From a virus, in IMG/VR virus record IMGVR_UViG_3300022594_000034, positions 1 through 20,980 of that record: a stretch of 20,980 bases of DNA; one strand, given 5' to 3'. The notes below the pieces were generated by a model. That model worked only from the letters and a program-made list of their open reading frames with translations. It did not search any database and had not been told where the DNA came from. Shown here piece by piece: positions 1-5,610 of the stretch. How positions within the stretch are numbered: the first letter of the stretch is position 1; each line of letters opens with the position of its first letter. The position numbers and the translations under genes are program-made.

Positions 1-32
1 TTAGCGCGAAGCGCAAAAAATTTTAGCGATTT

Positions 33-293
33 TTAGCCCAATAATCTGCGCATATTATCGTCATCTTCATCATCAAATAGTGTACGTATTATACGAGAAT
101 GTTCGGGGAACTGTAGTAGCCACTGTGAAGCCAGTAAGGGATTTGAAAACAATAACCACCAGTCTAGGGGAATTGCCGCAGAGTAAATGTCAGTATGCGC
201 ATAACTGCGGGGCCAATAGCGCACTTGCGACTGCCAACTTAGTAGCAGTCGATTTTGATCCCTATCAAAAGGTTCAAGATACACTAGAAGCAT
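33..293 (-). CDS. Hypothetical protein, 86 aa
   Basis: Product not recognised. The protein is rich in Leu, Trp and Arg and ends in an acidic stretch (DDEDDD) followed by a short basic tail. It begins 15 nt after the stop of the 2OG oxygenase gene. There is no Shine-Dalgarno site; instead a TAAATA box (300-305 on the complement) lies 6 nt before the ATG, the same arrangement seen at 4909, 18547, 19669 and 20219, which favours a real late gene. The 79-aa ORF on the opposite strand lacks such a signal. Length and context support it moderately. Confidence 0.5.
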   Translation of the reverse strand: MLLVYLEPFDRDQNRLLLSWQSQVRYWPRSYAHTDIYSAAIPLDWWLLFSNPLLASQWLLQFPEHSRIIRTLFDDEDDDNMRRLLG

Positions 294-299
294 ATCTTG

Positions 300-305
300 T
301 ATTTA
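300..305 (-). promoter_or_regulatory. TAAATA box 6 nt before ATG
   Basis: The complement reads TAAATA before the start codon at 293 with no SD. Same arrangement as at 4915, 18554, 19658 and 20209. Confidence 0.45.
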
Positions 306-307
306 AG

Positions 308-880
308 CTACTTCTTTAAAATATAGTTGACGGTCAGTACCAGTCGTTCTTCGTGATCGGTAGGTGTTGTAGAGCTGTGATAGTGTGCGCCATCAAAATC
401 AAACCATAGATTAGCTGTAGGCTTCTGACGATGCAGTTCTGTGTAATTACCATTCCCCAGACGTCTACGTTCATTGAATACCACTGTGTCACCCGAGCTG
501 GTTTTAGGATACCATATGCCCGTACGATGCTTAAAACCCTGATCCACATGCGGTGTATGTTGAATACTATAGGGAGTGCGTGTACACAAGCCTAGTCTTA
601 CACGAGCAACAGACTCTAGCTGTTCCCCAGTGCGATCACAGGCTGCCAACAGAATCTGTAGACTCAAATCCCATAGGGGGCTTACAGCTTCGTTATCTTT
701 CCATATAAGATGACTAAAGGATCCCTGATATTCGGGTATATTGGCAACATCATCAGGAGTGGCTGTAAAGGGCAGATAAAACCAATGTATAGCAGGATCT
801 AGGAAACGTGCTTGTGCGTAGGCAAAGGTTTGAGTGGGTAGTAAATCGGGTATGGTTTGAATGGGTCTATGCATACACAT
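308..880 (-). CDS. 2OG-Fe(II) oxygenase family protein
   Basis: Likely iron- and 2-oxoglutarate-dependent dioxygenase, about 190 aa. The metal-binding triad is visible: HVD near residue 111, and a distal His in GAHYHSS near residue 165-167, followed by EERLVLTVNY, where the Arg would bind the 2OG carboxylate. This HxD...H...R order is typical of the short oxygenases common in T4-like phages; substrates are mostly unknown. An in-frame GTG at 889 and an ATG at 874 are alternative starts; I chose the ATG at 880. None has a good Shine-Dalgarno site. A strong hairpin at 897-929 separates it from the gene upstream, so its promoter is unclear. Two more family members lie at the right end of the window. 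Confidence 0.8.
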   Translation of the reverse strand: MCMHRPIQTIPDLLPTQTFAYAQARFLDPAIHWFYLPFTATPDDVANIPEYQGSFSHLIWKDNEAVSPLWDLSLQILLAACDRTGEQLESVARVRLGLCTRTPYSIQHTPHVDQGFKHRTGIWYPKTSSGDTVVFNERRRLGNGNYTELHRQKPTANLWFDFDGAHYHSSTTPTDHEERLVLTVNYILKK

Positions 881-896
881 ATGTATCACAGACAGA

Positions 897-929
897 AACG
901 CCCTAGCGTGATATTGACACTAGGGCGTT
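897..929 (-). terminator. Hairpin terminator after the 66-aa gene
   Basis: Perfect 10-bp inverted repeat (AACGCCCTAG / CTAGGGCGTT) with a 13-nt loop, 9 nt after the stop of the 938-1138 gene. The trailing T-run is short (TTTCTGTC), so termination may be partial or the hairpin may protect a 3' end. Confidence 0.65.
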
Positions 930-937
930 GAAGTGTA

Positions 938-1138
938 TTAGCGTACTTCTTGTGGAGCTTGTTCTATGTGTGCTAGAGCGGAAGGATTATCCTTGGCATG
1001 ATTATGTGGTCTAATGCCCACTAGATTATCACTAGCTTCAGCATGCTCTTCTCGATTACGAGCGTGTGCATTGGCTTTAGCTTGATCTGTTAGTGCTTGT
1101 TGCTCTGGCGATAATTTCTTGTTTTGTGTTCTATTCAT
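938..1138 (-). CDS. Small hydrophilic protein, 66 aa
   Basis: Not recognised by family. Very polar, rich in Ala, Asn, Gln, Glu and His, with an N-terminal KKLSPEQQALTDQAKANAHARNREEH segment that should be helical; there is no membrane segment. The start has a good SD (CCCGGAG, 7 nt before ATG). A TATAAATA box lies upstream at 1168-1175, giving a leader of about 25 nt, so it is probably a late gene, perhaps a small virion or assembly protein. It is followed by a strong hairpin (897-929), so it appears to be a monocistronic unit. Confidence 0.75.
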   Translation of the reverse strand: MNRTQNKKLSPEQQALTDQAKANAHARNREEHAEASDNLVGIRPHNHAKDNPSALAHIEQAPQEVR

Positions 1139-1604
1139 GATTGACTCCGGGAAATATTCCTATACTGTATTTATACCGTATGACTAACTTGCCATATAGT
1201 GCCCCCGTATGACTGCTGATATATTTGAGCACATGCTAGTATATGGAACTCATTTGAATAACCATCATCAAATAACAGTATGTATAGCATAGTCAAATAT
1301 TTAGTATTGTGCTCGAAATGAGTCTACAGGGTGAAAATTTTGCTGTGCGTATTTTTTAAAAATGGGATTTCAGTAGCTCTAGAAGGATTTCTACTAGTAC
1401 GGGATCTGTGGGAATGGGACTCATCATAGTAGTGTATATAGTGAGAAAAAGAGTTACAGAGGGGAAAAATAGAGAACGTAAAAAAATTGTGGTGGAGTAC
1501 TTTTCTTTTCAGGGTGGTGATTTTAGACCCCATACCAAACTGTTGCGCATATACAACACAACAGTACTATACCGGTCGGCCTCACCATGACCGACCACCA
1601 TGAC
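1139..1604. other. Gene-poor stretch with small inverted repeats
   Basis: About 470 nt without a convincing gene. A plus-strand ORF (ATG at 1414, end 1590) would give a 58-aa protein with one N-terminal hydrophobic segment and a basic tail, but I see no clear signals. A minus-strand 69-aa ORF overlaps it and looks spurious. Nested inverted repeats lie at 1226-1315 (GAGCACA/TGTGCTC, ATGCTA/TAGCAT and ATTTGA/TCAAAT). CTGTTG/CAACAG (1540-1564) and GGTCGG/CCGACC (1574-1596) lie just past the lipoprotein stop and may form its 3' end. Confidence 0.5.
1168..1175 (-). promoter_or_regulatory. T4-type late promoter box TATAAATA
   Basis: The complement reads TATAAATA, the exact -10 consensus of T4-family late promoters, 29 nt before the start of the 66-aa gene. 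There is no TTGACA -35 box, in contrast to the sigma70-type promoters in the rest of the window. Confidence 0.6.
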
Positions 1605-1805
1605 CTACCGGCCGCCACATCCCCGGGGATCATAACAAGGCCACTGACCGAAGGGGTGATCCCATGTGGGAATCTGTTCGAACTTGCTTCGGCCTGCGGG
1701 TGGATCCCACGGTGCGTCACGGCGATCTCTAAGTGGGAAGCCGCCACACGCTGTTAGCTGTAGGCACACTACAGCTAGGGCTAGTGCTGTTGCTGTACGC
1801 TTCAT
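1605..1805 (-). CDS. Small lipoprotein, 66 aa, proline-rich
   Basis: The N-terminus is a clear lipoprotein signal peptide: MKR, a hydrophobic core (ATALALAVVCLQ), then the lipobox LTAC with Cys20 as the lipidated residue. The mature part is only about 47 aa, rich in Pro, Gly, Trp and Arg, with two further Cys. It probably sits on the inner face of the outer membrane. Its ATG overlaps the preceding stop (ATGA), so it is translationally coupled as the last gene of the 2613-1605 operon. The GC content is visibly higher than its neighbours. A short, Pro-rich lipoprotein is also what an outer-membrane spanin (Rz1-like) looks like, but no inner-membrane spanin lies beside it, so that role is only a possibility. 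Confidence 0.75.
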   Translation of the reverse strand: MKRTATALALAVVCLQLTACGGFPLRDRRDAPWDPPAGRSKFEQIPTWDHPFGQWPCYDPRGCGGR

Positions 1806-2035
1806 AGCCGAAACCTAGCTAGGACAGCACAAGCTTCTGCATACTCACCCTTGTGCTCTAGCTCTGCATCTATACGCAGTGCTAGGCTACGCTCATACAG
1901 CTCTTTAGAGTACATGTCTAATAGCTCTTGTGCATAGTCCATATCATCTCTGGGCACACTTCTAGCCCAGTCCTTTAATACTCTAGGGCTAGCGTTTAAC
2001 AAGAACTCTAGGTTCTTACGATCATGTTCATTCAC
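1802..2035 (-). CDS. Conserved-looking phage protein, 77 aa
   Basis: Not assigned a function. The chosen start is the GTG at 2035, which has GGGGAG 8 nt upstream and overlaps the TGA of the preceding gene. The open frame extends upstream to 2164, but that part would lie entirely inside the 2028-2345 gene. The protein begins MNEHDRKNLEFLLNAS and is mostly helical and charged, with a pattern of small soluble phage proteins. It is coupled to the lipoprotein downstream by an ATGA overlap. Confidence 0.7.
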   Translation of the reverse strand: MNEHDRKNLEFLLNASPRVLKDWARSVPRDDMDYAQELLDMYSKELYERSLALRIDAELEHKGEYAEACAVLARFRL

Positions 2036-2345
2036 TTGCACACTCCCCATCATACTCCATAAGGCACTCCAATGCATCACGCACACGATCATGGTCCGTA
2101 GTATAGAACGTGAACTCGCCCAGTGTGGTGCGCCCTTCACCTTCTTTAATGTATTCAAAGCCACCGTAGTAGTCCAAGCGTGAGCCTGTGTAACTAACTA
2201 TACAGTCTTGGTCTACGAACAGCTGGCCACAGCGATCATCTAGGCCCAGTCGGCTAGCTGGCTCCTTGCGCATGCCCTGTACATATCTGCTGACCTGATC
2301 GTTGACTTCGTCCAACAGGTCTAGTGCTGATGTATATTCGTTCAT
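2028..2345 (-). CDS. Hypothetical acidic protein, 105 aa
   Basis: Not recognised. The start at 2345 is chosen because AAGGAG lies 7 nt before it; an in-frame ATG at 2369 would overlap the preceding gene and has no site. The protein begins MNEYTSALDLLDEVNDQ, is acidic and contains many Tyr and Asp residues, with a GGFEYIKEGEGRTTLGEFTFYTTD segment that suggests a small beta-rich fold. Second gene of the operon from the promoter at 2641-2669. Confidence 0.75.
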   Translation of the reverse strand: MNEYTSALDLLDEVNDQVSRYVQGMRKEPASRLGLDDRCGQLFVDQDCIVSYTGSRLDYYGGFEYIKEGEGRTTLGEFTFYTTDHDRVRDALECLMEYDGECASE

Positions 2346-2355
2346 TGCTGTCTCC

Positions 2356-2613
2356 TTATCCGAATTCATAAAAGGTTACTGAAGGGTCAAGTGCCTTGAG
2401 CTCTGCGGCTGCAACTGTAAGCTCTTTGTAACGGGCATTGACCTGTGCGCGGGATAGTTCGCCATCGCAGGTCAAGTTCTCTGGGCTTAGTGCCGAATCA
2501 ATAATGTCTGCTATACGCTGACGATCTTCTGCAATGGTAAGATCCAACTCAGGGTTGCCAAAGACCTTGTTGAACTGATTGCGCTGTTTAACGAACTGTA
2601 ACAAGTTTTTCAT
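2356..2613 (-). CDS. Hypothetical protein, 85 aa
   Basis: Not recognised. The sequence is helical, with no signal peptide or membrane segment; a central part reads RQRIADIIDSALSPENLTCDGELSRAQVNARYKEL. The start has AAAGG 8 nt upstream in a leader of the same CACACA type found behind other promoters here. First gene of the four-gene operon 2613-1605 driven by the promoter at 2641-2669. Confidence 0.75.
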   Translation of the reverse strand: MKNLLQFVKQRNQFNKVFGNPELDLTIAEDRQRIADIIDSALSPENLTCDGELSRAQVNARYKELTVAAAELKALDPSVTFYEFG

Positions 2614-2640
2614 TATAGACCTTTCTGTGTGTATGTCTAG

Positions 2641-2669
2641 ATTATACTGTCTTTTGGGTTCGTTGTCAA
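2641..2669 (-). promoter_or_regulatory. Sigma70 promoter for operon 2613-1605
   Basis: Exact TTGACA (2669-2664) and TATAAT (2646-2641) with a 17-bp spacer. The TGA stop of the 2666-2893 gene lies inside the TTGACA box. Confidence 0.9.
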
Positions 2670-2893
2670 CCTATTTTGAACCTAAGTTCATGCGGGTATT
2701 TGAGCTTGATTTTACCACTAAGAATCCGTTGCTTATACTCTTCTGCGTGAGCTCGCGTCCAGCATACAGCACAGCTTGACCAACCCTTGGGAGTGCGAAT
2801 ATAGAGTTGGACAGAGTTACGAATCTTTTCGCGATCCTCTTGGGATATATTACCCGTTAGGATCTCACTCCATCGATTGTAATGACGCTTCAT
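2666..2893 (-). CDS. Hypothetical basic protein, 75 aa
   Basis: Not recognised. Basic, starting MKRHYNRWSEILTGNIS; a Cys pair (CAVCW) in the middle could bind metal with a second partner, but no complete zinc motif is present. The start codon overlaps the TGA of the gene before it (ATGA), so translation is coupled. Its own stop is inside the -35 box of the next promoter, leaving no spacer between transcription units. Confidence 0.7.
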   Translation of the reverse strand: MKRHYNRWSEILTGNISQEDREKIRNSVQLYIRTPKGWSSCAVCWTRAHAEEYKQRILSGKIKLKYPHELRFKIG

Positions 2894-3090
2894 TGTGCAA
2901 AGATCTCTTTAGAAAGTATCTTTTCCTCAACTTCTCTGTGCGCTAGGTTTAGAGCCATAGTAGCCACTGTGATGGCAATGATACGTTCCTGCCCGTTGAA
3001 GCGTTGGCAGTATTCCATCAGCTGTTCAAAGCTCTCTGGAGTAGCAAAGAGTCCGGTCTTTGGGATTGGGTTTTCTACGATGTTGTACAT
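2890..3090 (-). CDS. Hypothetical protein, 66 aa
   Basis: Not recognised. A small soluble protein, MYNIVENPIPKTGLFATPESFEQLMEYCQRF and a helical C-terminal half. AAAGGAG lies 7 nt before the ATG, in a leader starting CACATACACACA after the promoter at 3117-3145. First gene of a two-gene unit with the 75-aa protein downstream (ATGA overlap). Confidence 0.75.
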   Translation of the reverse strand: MYNIVENPIPKTGLFATPESFEQLMEYCQRFNGQERIIAITVATMALNLAHREVEEKILSKEIFAQ

Positions 3091-3116
3091 GTCAGCTCCT
3101 TTGTGTGTATGTGTTG

Positions 3117-3145
3117 ATTATACTGTTCTTTATCCAATCTGTCAA
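3117..3145 (-). promoter_or_regulatory. Sigma70 promoter for 3090-2666
   Basis: Exact TTGACA, 17-bp spacer, TATAAT on the minus strand. The stop codon of the upstream metalloprotease gene (TGA, 3144-3142) is part of the -35 box. Confidence 0.9.
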
Positions 3146-3552
3146 CCGATTTGTTCAATAACCCTACGGAATACCAGCTCTTGATTGCGAAATGCCTGCA
3201 CTTCCCAAGGCTGTTGTAGATATGCCACACTGTGGGCATAGAACTTGCCTTTCCATTTGTTGCCCTTAGGAGTGGGACGCAGGATGCCTTTGACAAACTG
3301 ACTCACGTGGGTCAACTCGTGTGCTAGAGTAATGCCAAAGTCTGCTAGGTTGGAGTTAGGTTTCAGCACTACCAATATGGTGTCTATGCCCAGTAGCGGT
3401 ACGCAGGTTCCCTGTGCATCTGTCAGTTCTCGATCGACCTTGATCTGTAGGAACTTTCTAGAACGAGTCAATCCCAACTGACGGAACATCTCTGGTAACA
3501 GGCTTTCTATATAACGCTTGTACCTAGGGGGAGCATCTATGTAGTATTCCAT
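3142..3552 (-). CDS. HExxH zinc metalloprotease-like protein, 136 aa
   Basis: Contains HELTHVSQ at about residue 78-85, the zinc-binding HExxH helix, and a later PWEVQAF with Glu117, which could be the third ligand, as in gluzincin-type or SprT-like small metallopeptidases. The core is short, without a signal peptide, so it acts in the cytoplasm or virion. The substrate cannot be read from the sequence; host proteins and capsid maturation are both possible. It begins 2 nt after the stop of the 66-aa gene with GGGAGG as SD, third in the operon from 4109-4137. Its TGA lies inside the next promoter's -35 box. Confidence 0.8.
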   Translation of the reverse strand: MEYYIDAPPRYKRYIESLLPEMFRQLGLTRSRKFLQIKVDRELTDAQGTCVPLLGIDTILVVLKPNSNLADFGITLAHELTHVSQFVKGILRPTPKGNKWKGKFYAHSVAYLQQPWEVQAFRNQELVFRRVIEQIG

Positions 3553-3553
3553 G

Positions 3554-3754
3554 TCAGCCTCCCATTGCTCGCATCAGCTCATTGTGGAGATAGTCCACAG
3601 TGCTTTGATCCACATAAAAGTCTGTACGGGGATCGTAGTAGCTGCCTTCTTTCACATCGTAGTAGAGGCAACGACCGCCGATGTTGAAAGGACCTTCTAG
3701 GCCTTCACGTGGTCCATAGCCTGCTAGGACATCGTTTACAATTCTATAGCCCAT
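3554..3754 (-). CDS. Hypothetical protein, 66 aa
   Basis: Not recognised. The start at 3754 (MGYRIVNDVLAGYG) has GGAG 8 nt upstream; the open frame reaches 3787 but that part overlaps the preceding gene without a site. Rich in Tyr, Asp and Gly (CLYYDVKEGSYYDPRTDFYVDQ), probably a small beta-sheet protein. It lies between the 106-aa protein and the metalloprotease, all cotranscribed. Confidence 0.7.
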   Translation of the reverse strand: MGYRIVNDVLAGYGPREGLEGPFNIGGRCLYYDVKEGSYYDPRTDFYVDQSTVDYLHNELMRAMGG

Positions 3755-3755
3755 C

Positions 3756-4076
3756 TTAGATCTCCAAAACTGTTGCAGGGTAGGCAATTGAGCCTTCGTA
3801 TTCTAACTGTGAGCGTTCAAACTCTGTGAGGTAGTCATCAGCCACCACTTCCCAACCAATGATGTGATTGCGGAAGTAGTCGTTGTCTTCCTCAATCTGT
3901 GAACGAAGCACCATTACCAACTCTGTGAGTGCTTCCTCAGAGCGACCAAACTTGCCCAGGGGATAGAAGTAGTCTTGACCGCCTTTGAACTTCCAGTACT
4001 GTGGGCAAGCACCTTCACCGTCCCAATCGTGGGCACCGTAGTTTTCCTGGGTTTGTGTTGTGATTAGCAGTTTCAT
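3756..4076 (-). CDS. Conserved-looking phage protein, 106 aa
   Basis: The protein starts MKLLITTQTQENYGAHDWDGEGACPQYWKFKGG, a pattern I associate with a hypothetical family seen in many tailed phages; no function is known to me. It is acidic, with a charged helix in the middle. AGGAGCGA is the SD, one of eight exact copies of GGAGCGA before genes in this window. First gene of the 4076-3142 operon. Confidence 0.8.
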   Translation of the reverse strand: MKLLITTQTQENYGAHDWDGEGACPQYWKFKGGQDYFYPLGKFGRSEEALTELVMVLRSQIEEDNDYFRNHIIGWEVVADDYLTEFERSQLEYEGSIAYPATVLEI

Positions 4077-4108
4077 AGTTCGCTCCTATTTGCTGTGTGT
4101 ATGTGTAT

Positions 4109-4137
4109 ATTATACTGCACTCTAGCCGATTTGTCAA
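4109..4137 (-). promoter_or_regulatory. Sigma70 promoter for operon 4076-3142
   Basis: Exact TTGACA/17/TATAAT, followed by the common leader start ATACACATACACACA. The -35 box lies next to the T-run of the terminator of the gene upstream. Confidence 0.9.
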
Positions 4138-4184
4138 CCAAAAAGAAACCCCAGTGGCTCTGGGGTTGTGGCTTTTTTACAACA
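4138..4184 (-). terminator. Intrinsic terminator after the 132-aa gene
   Basis: Stem AACCCCAG / CTGGGGTT (4147-4167 on the plus strand), followed in transcript direction by TCTTTTT. A second small hairpin (GTTGT / ACAAC, 4166-4184) lies directly before it and resembles the 3'-end hairpins at 8321 and 10693. Confidence 0.8.
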
Positions 4185-4583
4185 CTAATCGTTGTGGATT
4201 TGCTTTGTATCCCGATCGAATGTATACTTGCCCTTGCCTAGTAAATCAGCACCATCTTCTTTGGAGATCATCAATCTGACATCTTTCAGCTTATCGGCTA
4301 GCCTTTCGATCAGTAGTTCTTTGGTTGATCCCTGCCCTAGAAACAGGCCATCATCCTTACGGTACGCATACAGTTCAGCGCCTACCTGTTCTACTTTGAT
4401 CTGTACACGCTCGTATCCTTCATCTTCGACCTGCTGTTCTTCAACCATGCTCTTTAGCTTTTCATGTGTTACACCAGCGGCTTCTAAGATCGTACCGATC
4501 ATGAGCTTGTGGAATAGAGCTGTGAACCAATGGCCAACATACAGGCCAAGGCCAAAGACTAGAATGTATTCGATGTATTCCAT
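4185..4583 (-). CDS. Membrane-anchored coiled protein, 132 aa
   Basis: One N-terminal membrane segment (about residues 5-28, IEYILVFGLGLYVGHWFTALFH) followed by a charged cytoplasmic or periplasmic domain with a likely coiled region (EEQQVEDEGYERVQIKVEQVGAEL). There is no cleavage motif, so it should stay anchored. The ATG at 4583 overlaps the preceding TGA (TGATG) with CCGGAG upstream; the TTG at 4586 is a less likely start. Family not recognised. It is the last gene of its unit, followed by an intrinsic terminator. Confidence 0.75.
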   Translation of the reverse strand: MEYIEYILVFGLGLYVGHWFTALFHKLMIGTILEAAGVTHEKLKSMVEEQQVEDEGYERVQIKVEQVGAELYAYRKDDGLFLGQGSTKELLIERLADKLKDVRLMISKEDGADLLGKGKYTFDRDTKQIHND

Positions 4584-4909
4584 CAATTTCTCCGGGGATT
4601 CTTCAAGGCAGCCGCTTCCTTGCGTAGACTGCCTGCTTTCTTGTAAAGAGCATCAGCCTGTTCAGTTAGGCTATCACTCTTGGCTTTTGATAGCTTGCTA
4701 CCACCGAACTCTCGCTCGATATAGTAGGCTACCAATTGGTTGCGGATCATTACCGTTAGATCATACCCTGTATCATCTGGACATAAGAAGCGTAAAGGAC
4801 ATTTACCCCAACCACCGTATTCTAGGAACTCTGCCCAATATCGACGATGGTCTTTATTGTTGGGATCGAAGGCTACTAAGGGTCTGGAATAAAACTCTAA
4901 TTTGCTCAT
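4583..4909 (-). CDS. Hypothetical protein, 108 aa
   Basis: Not recognised. An N-terminal half rich in aromatic residues (RYWAEFLEYGGWGKCPLRFLCPDD) and a C-terminal basic helix that looks like a coiled coil (SLTEQADALYKKAGSLRKEAAALK). No SD precedes the ATG; a TAAATA box (4915-4920) lies 5 nt before it, while an exact sigma70 promoter sits at 4948-4976. The gene may be read both early from the sigma70 promoter and late from TAAATA. Confidence 0.75.
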   Translation of the reverse strand: MSKLEFYSRPLVAFDPNNKDHRRYWAEFLEYGGWGKCPLRFLCPDDTGYDLTVMIRNQLVAYYIEREFGGSKLSKAKSDSLTEQADALYKKAGSLRKEAAALKNPRRN

Positions 4910-4947
4910 AATGTTATTTACACCGTTGGGTTAGTCTATATGCTTAT

Positions 4948-4976
4948 ATTATACATTCTTGCTCGGTTTGTGTCAA
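4948..4976 (-). promoter_or_regulatory. Sigma70 promoter for 4909-4185
   Basis: Exact TTGACA/17/TATAAT on the minus strand, directly after the terminator of the 5036-5338 gene. Confidence 0.88.
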
Positions 4977-5006
4977 TAAAAAACCCTAGTACCGAAGTAC
5001 CAGGGT
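4977..5006 (-). terminator. Intrinsic terminator after the 100-aa gene
   Basis: Stem ACCCTGGTAC / GTACTAGGGT closed by a TTCG loop (4983-5006), followed in transcript direction by TTTTTTA. Strong and typical. Confidence 0.88.
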
Positions 5007-5021
5007 CAACACAGTCTCAAT

Positions 5022-5034
5022 CGGGAGCGAATCG
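5022..5034 (-). repeat. 3'-UTR motif CGATTCGCTCCCG, copy 1
   Basis: The 13-nt sequence between the stop of the 100-aa gene and its terminator is identical to 14022-14034, in the same position behind the winged-helix gene. In this copy the flanks allow a 5-bp stem (AATCG/CGATT) that presents ATTCGCTCC in the loop. The loop is complementary to the SD variant GGAGCGA. Confidence 0.6.
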
Positions 5035-5035
5035 A

Positions 5036-5338
5036 TTAAACTGTAACTGCCGCTGTTGTCCCAACAGTAGCTGCCACTGCTTTGGACGCAGGGTTCTTCT
5101 TTTCAGCGTAGGCCAGAGCGGCTTCTACAGCTGGATTGCCTTGGCCGAAACCAATAGCTTTGAGATGCTGTACAGCATCACCTTTGGTCATTTCAAAGGG
5201 CAAGCTCTCAAGCTCAACACCAGTGTGACCGTTCTTTGCAAGGATCTTGATACGCATAGTATCATTAGCAAAACGGATCTTAGTCTTACCGTCAACTGTC
5301 GATACACCTGCAACTGCGAATTTCTTATCTGTAGCCAT
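5036..5338 (-). CDS. Small soluble protein, 100 aa, probably abundant
   Basis: Function unknown. The protein has an N-terminal beta-like part (FAVAGVSTVDGKTKIRFANDTMRIKILAKNGHTGVELESLP), a helix with KGDAVQHLKAIGF, and an Ala/Val/Thr-rich tail. It is a self-contained transcription unit with its own promoter, a 5'-UTR hairpin, a good SD and a strong terminator, a design shared only with the winged-helix gene at 14054-14326. This suggests a highly or specially regulated product. The tail AATVGTTAAVTV is low in complexity. Confidence 0.78.
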   Translation of the reverse strand: MATDKKFAVAGVSTVDGKTKIRFANDTMRIKILAKNGHTGVELESLPFEMTKGDAVQHLKAIGFGQGNPAVEAALAYAEKKNPASKAVAATVGTTAAVTV

Positions 5339-5370
5339 TTTAAATACCTCTTTCTGTGTGTGTTAAAGTT

Positions 5371-5384
5371 ATGCCTTTCGGCAT
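5371..5384 (-). promoter_or_regulatory. 5'-UTR hairpin with GAAA tetraloop
   Basis: In the transcript ATGCC-GAAA-GGCAT forms near the 5' end, between the promoter at 5391 and the SD. GNRA-capped 5' hairpins can stabilise phage mRNAs or bind regulators. Confidence 0.5.
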
Positions 5385-5400
5385 GTTACAATTGTAACAT
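5383..5400. promoter_or_regulatory. 18-bp perfect palindrome over the -10 box
   Basis: ATGTTACAATTGTAACAT is its own reverse complement and covers the -10 box (TACAAT) of the 5391-5419 promoter. It is placed like an operator for a dimeric repressor or activator. Confidence 0.5.
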
Positions 5401-5419
5401 CATTCTACGTATTGGTCAA
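5391..5419 (-). promoter_or_regulatory. Sigma70-type promoter for the 100-aa gene
   Basis: TTGACC, 17-bp spacer, TACAAT: one mismatch in each box, with a palindrome over the -10. The stop codon of the 5416-5610 gene is within the -35 box. Confidence 0.75.
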
Positions 5420-5610
5420 CCAATAATTTTACCAATTTGCGGTAAAACCTGTATCGTGATGCTAACCTTCTCATCTAGTGCCTCGACGAATGATTCATCA
5501 AACACGAGATCCTGCATGCTAAGGTCGATCAACTCTTCGACCCTAGCCAAATCTGCTTCACCCTCGCCACCGCATTCAATCGTGAATGTGAACGCGAACT
5601 TTCTAGTCAT
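5416..5610 (-). CDS. Hypothetical acidic protein, 64 aa
   Basis: Not recognised. Short and acidic, alternating beta strand (RKFAFTFTIECGG) and helix (EADLARVEELIDLSMQDL), then a beta strand (KVSITIQVLP): a small alpha/beta fold. AAAGGAG lies 8 nt before the ATG; the start overlaps the preceding gene by 8 nt. Last gene of the three-gene operon from 6525-6553. Confidence 0.75.
   Translation of the reverse strand: MTRKFAFTFTIECGGEGEADLARVEELIDLSMQDLVFDESFVEALDEKVSITIQVLPQIGKIIG

Noticed and set aside
80-319. Plus-strand 79-aa ORF at the left end
   Set aside because: No ribosome site; it lies opposite the better placed 33-293 frame and over the end of the oxygenase gene.
1324-1533. Minus-strand 69-aa ORF
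   Set aside because: Low-complexity Ser/His/Phe composition, no SD, no promoter, and overlaps other weak frames; reported only as part of the gene-poor stretch.
1414-1590. Plus-strand 58-aa ORF with one hydrophobic segment
   Set aside because: Possible, but the only ribosome signal is a weak GGGA and there is no promoter; not enough to call.
4192-4911. Plus-strand 239-aa ORF
   Set aside because: Exact antisense of two well-supported minus-strand genes; Ser/Leu/Cys-rich composition typical of a shadow frame.
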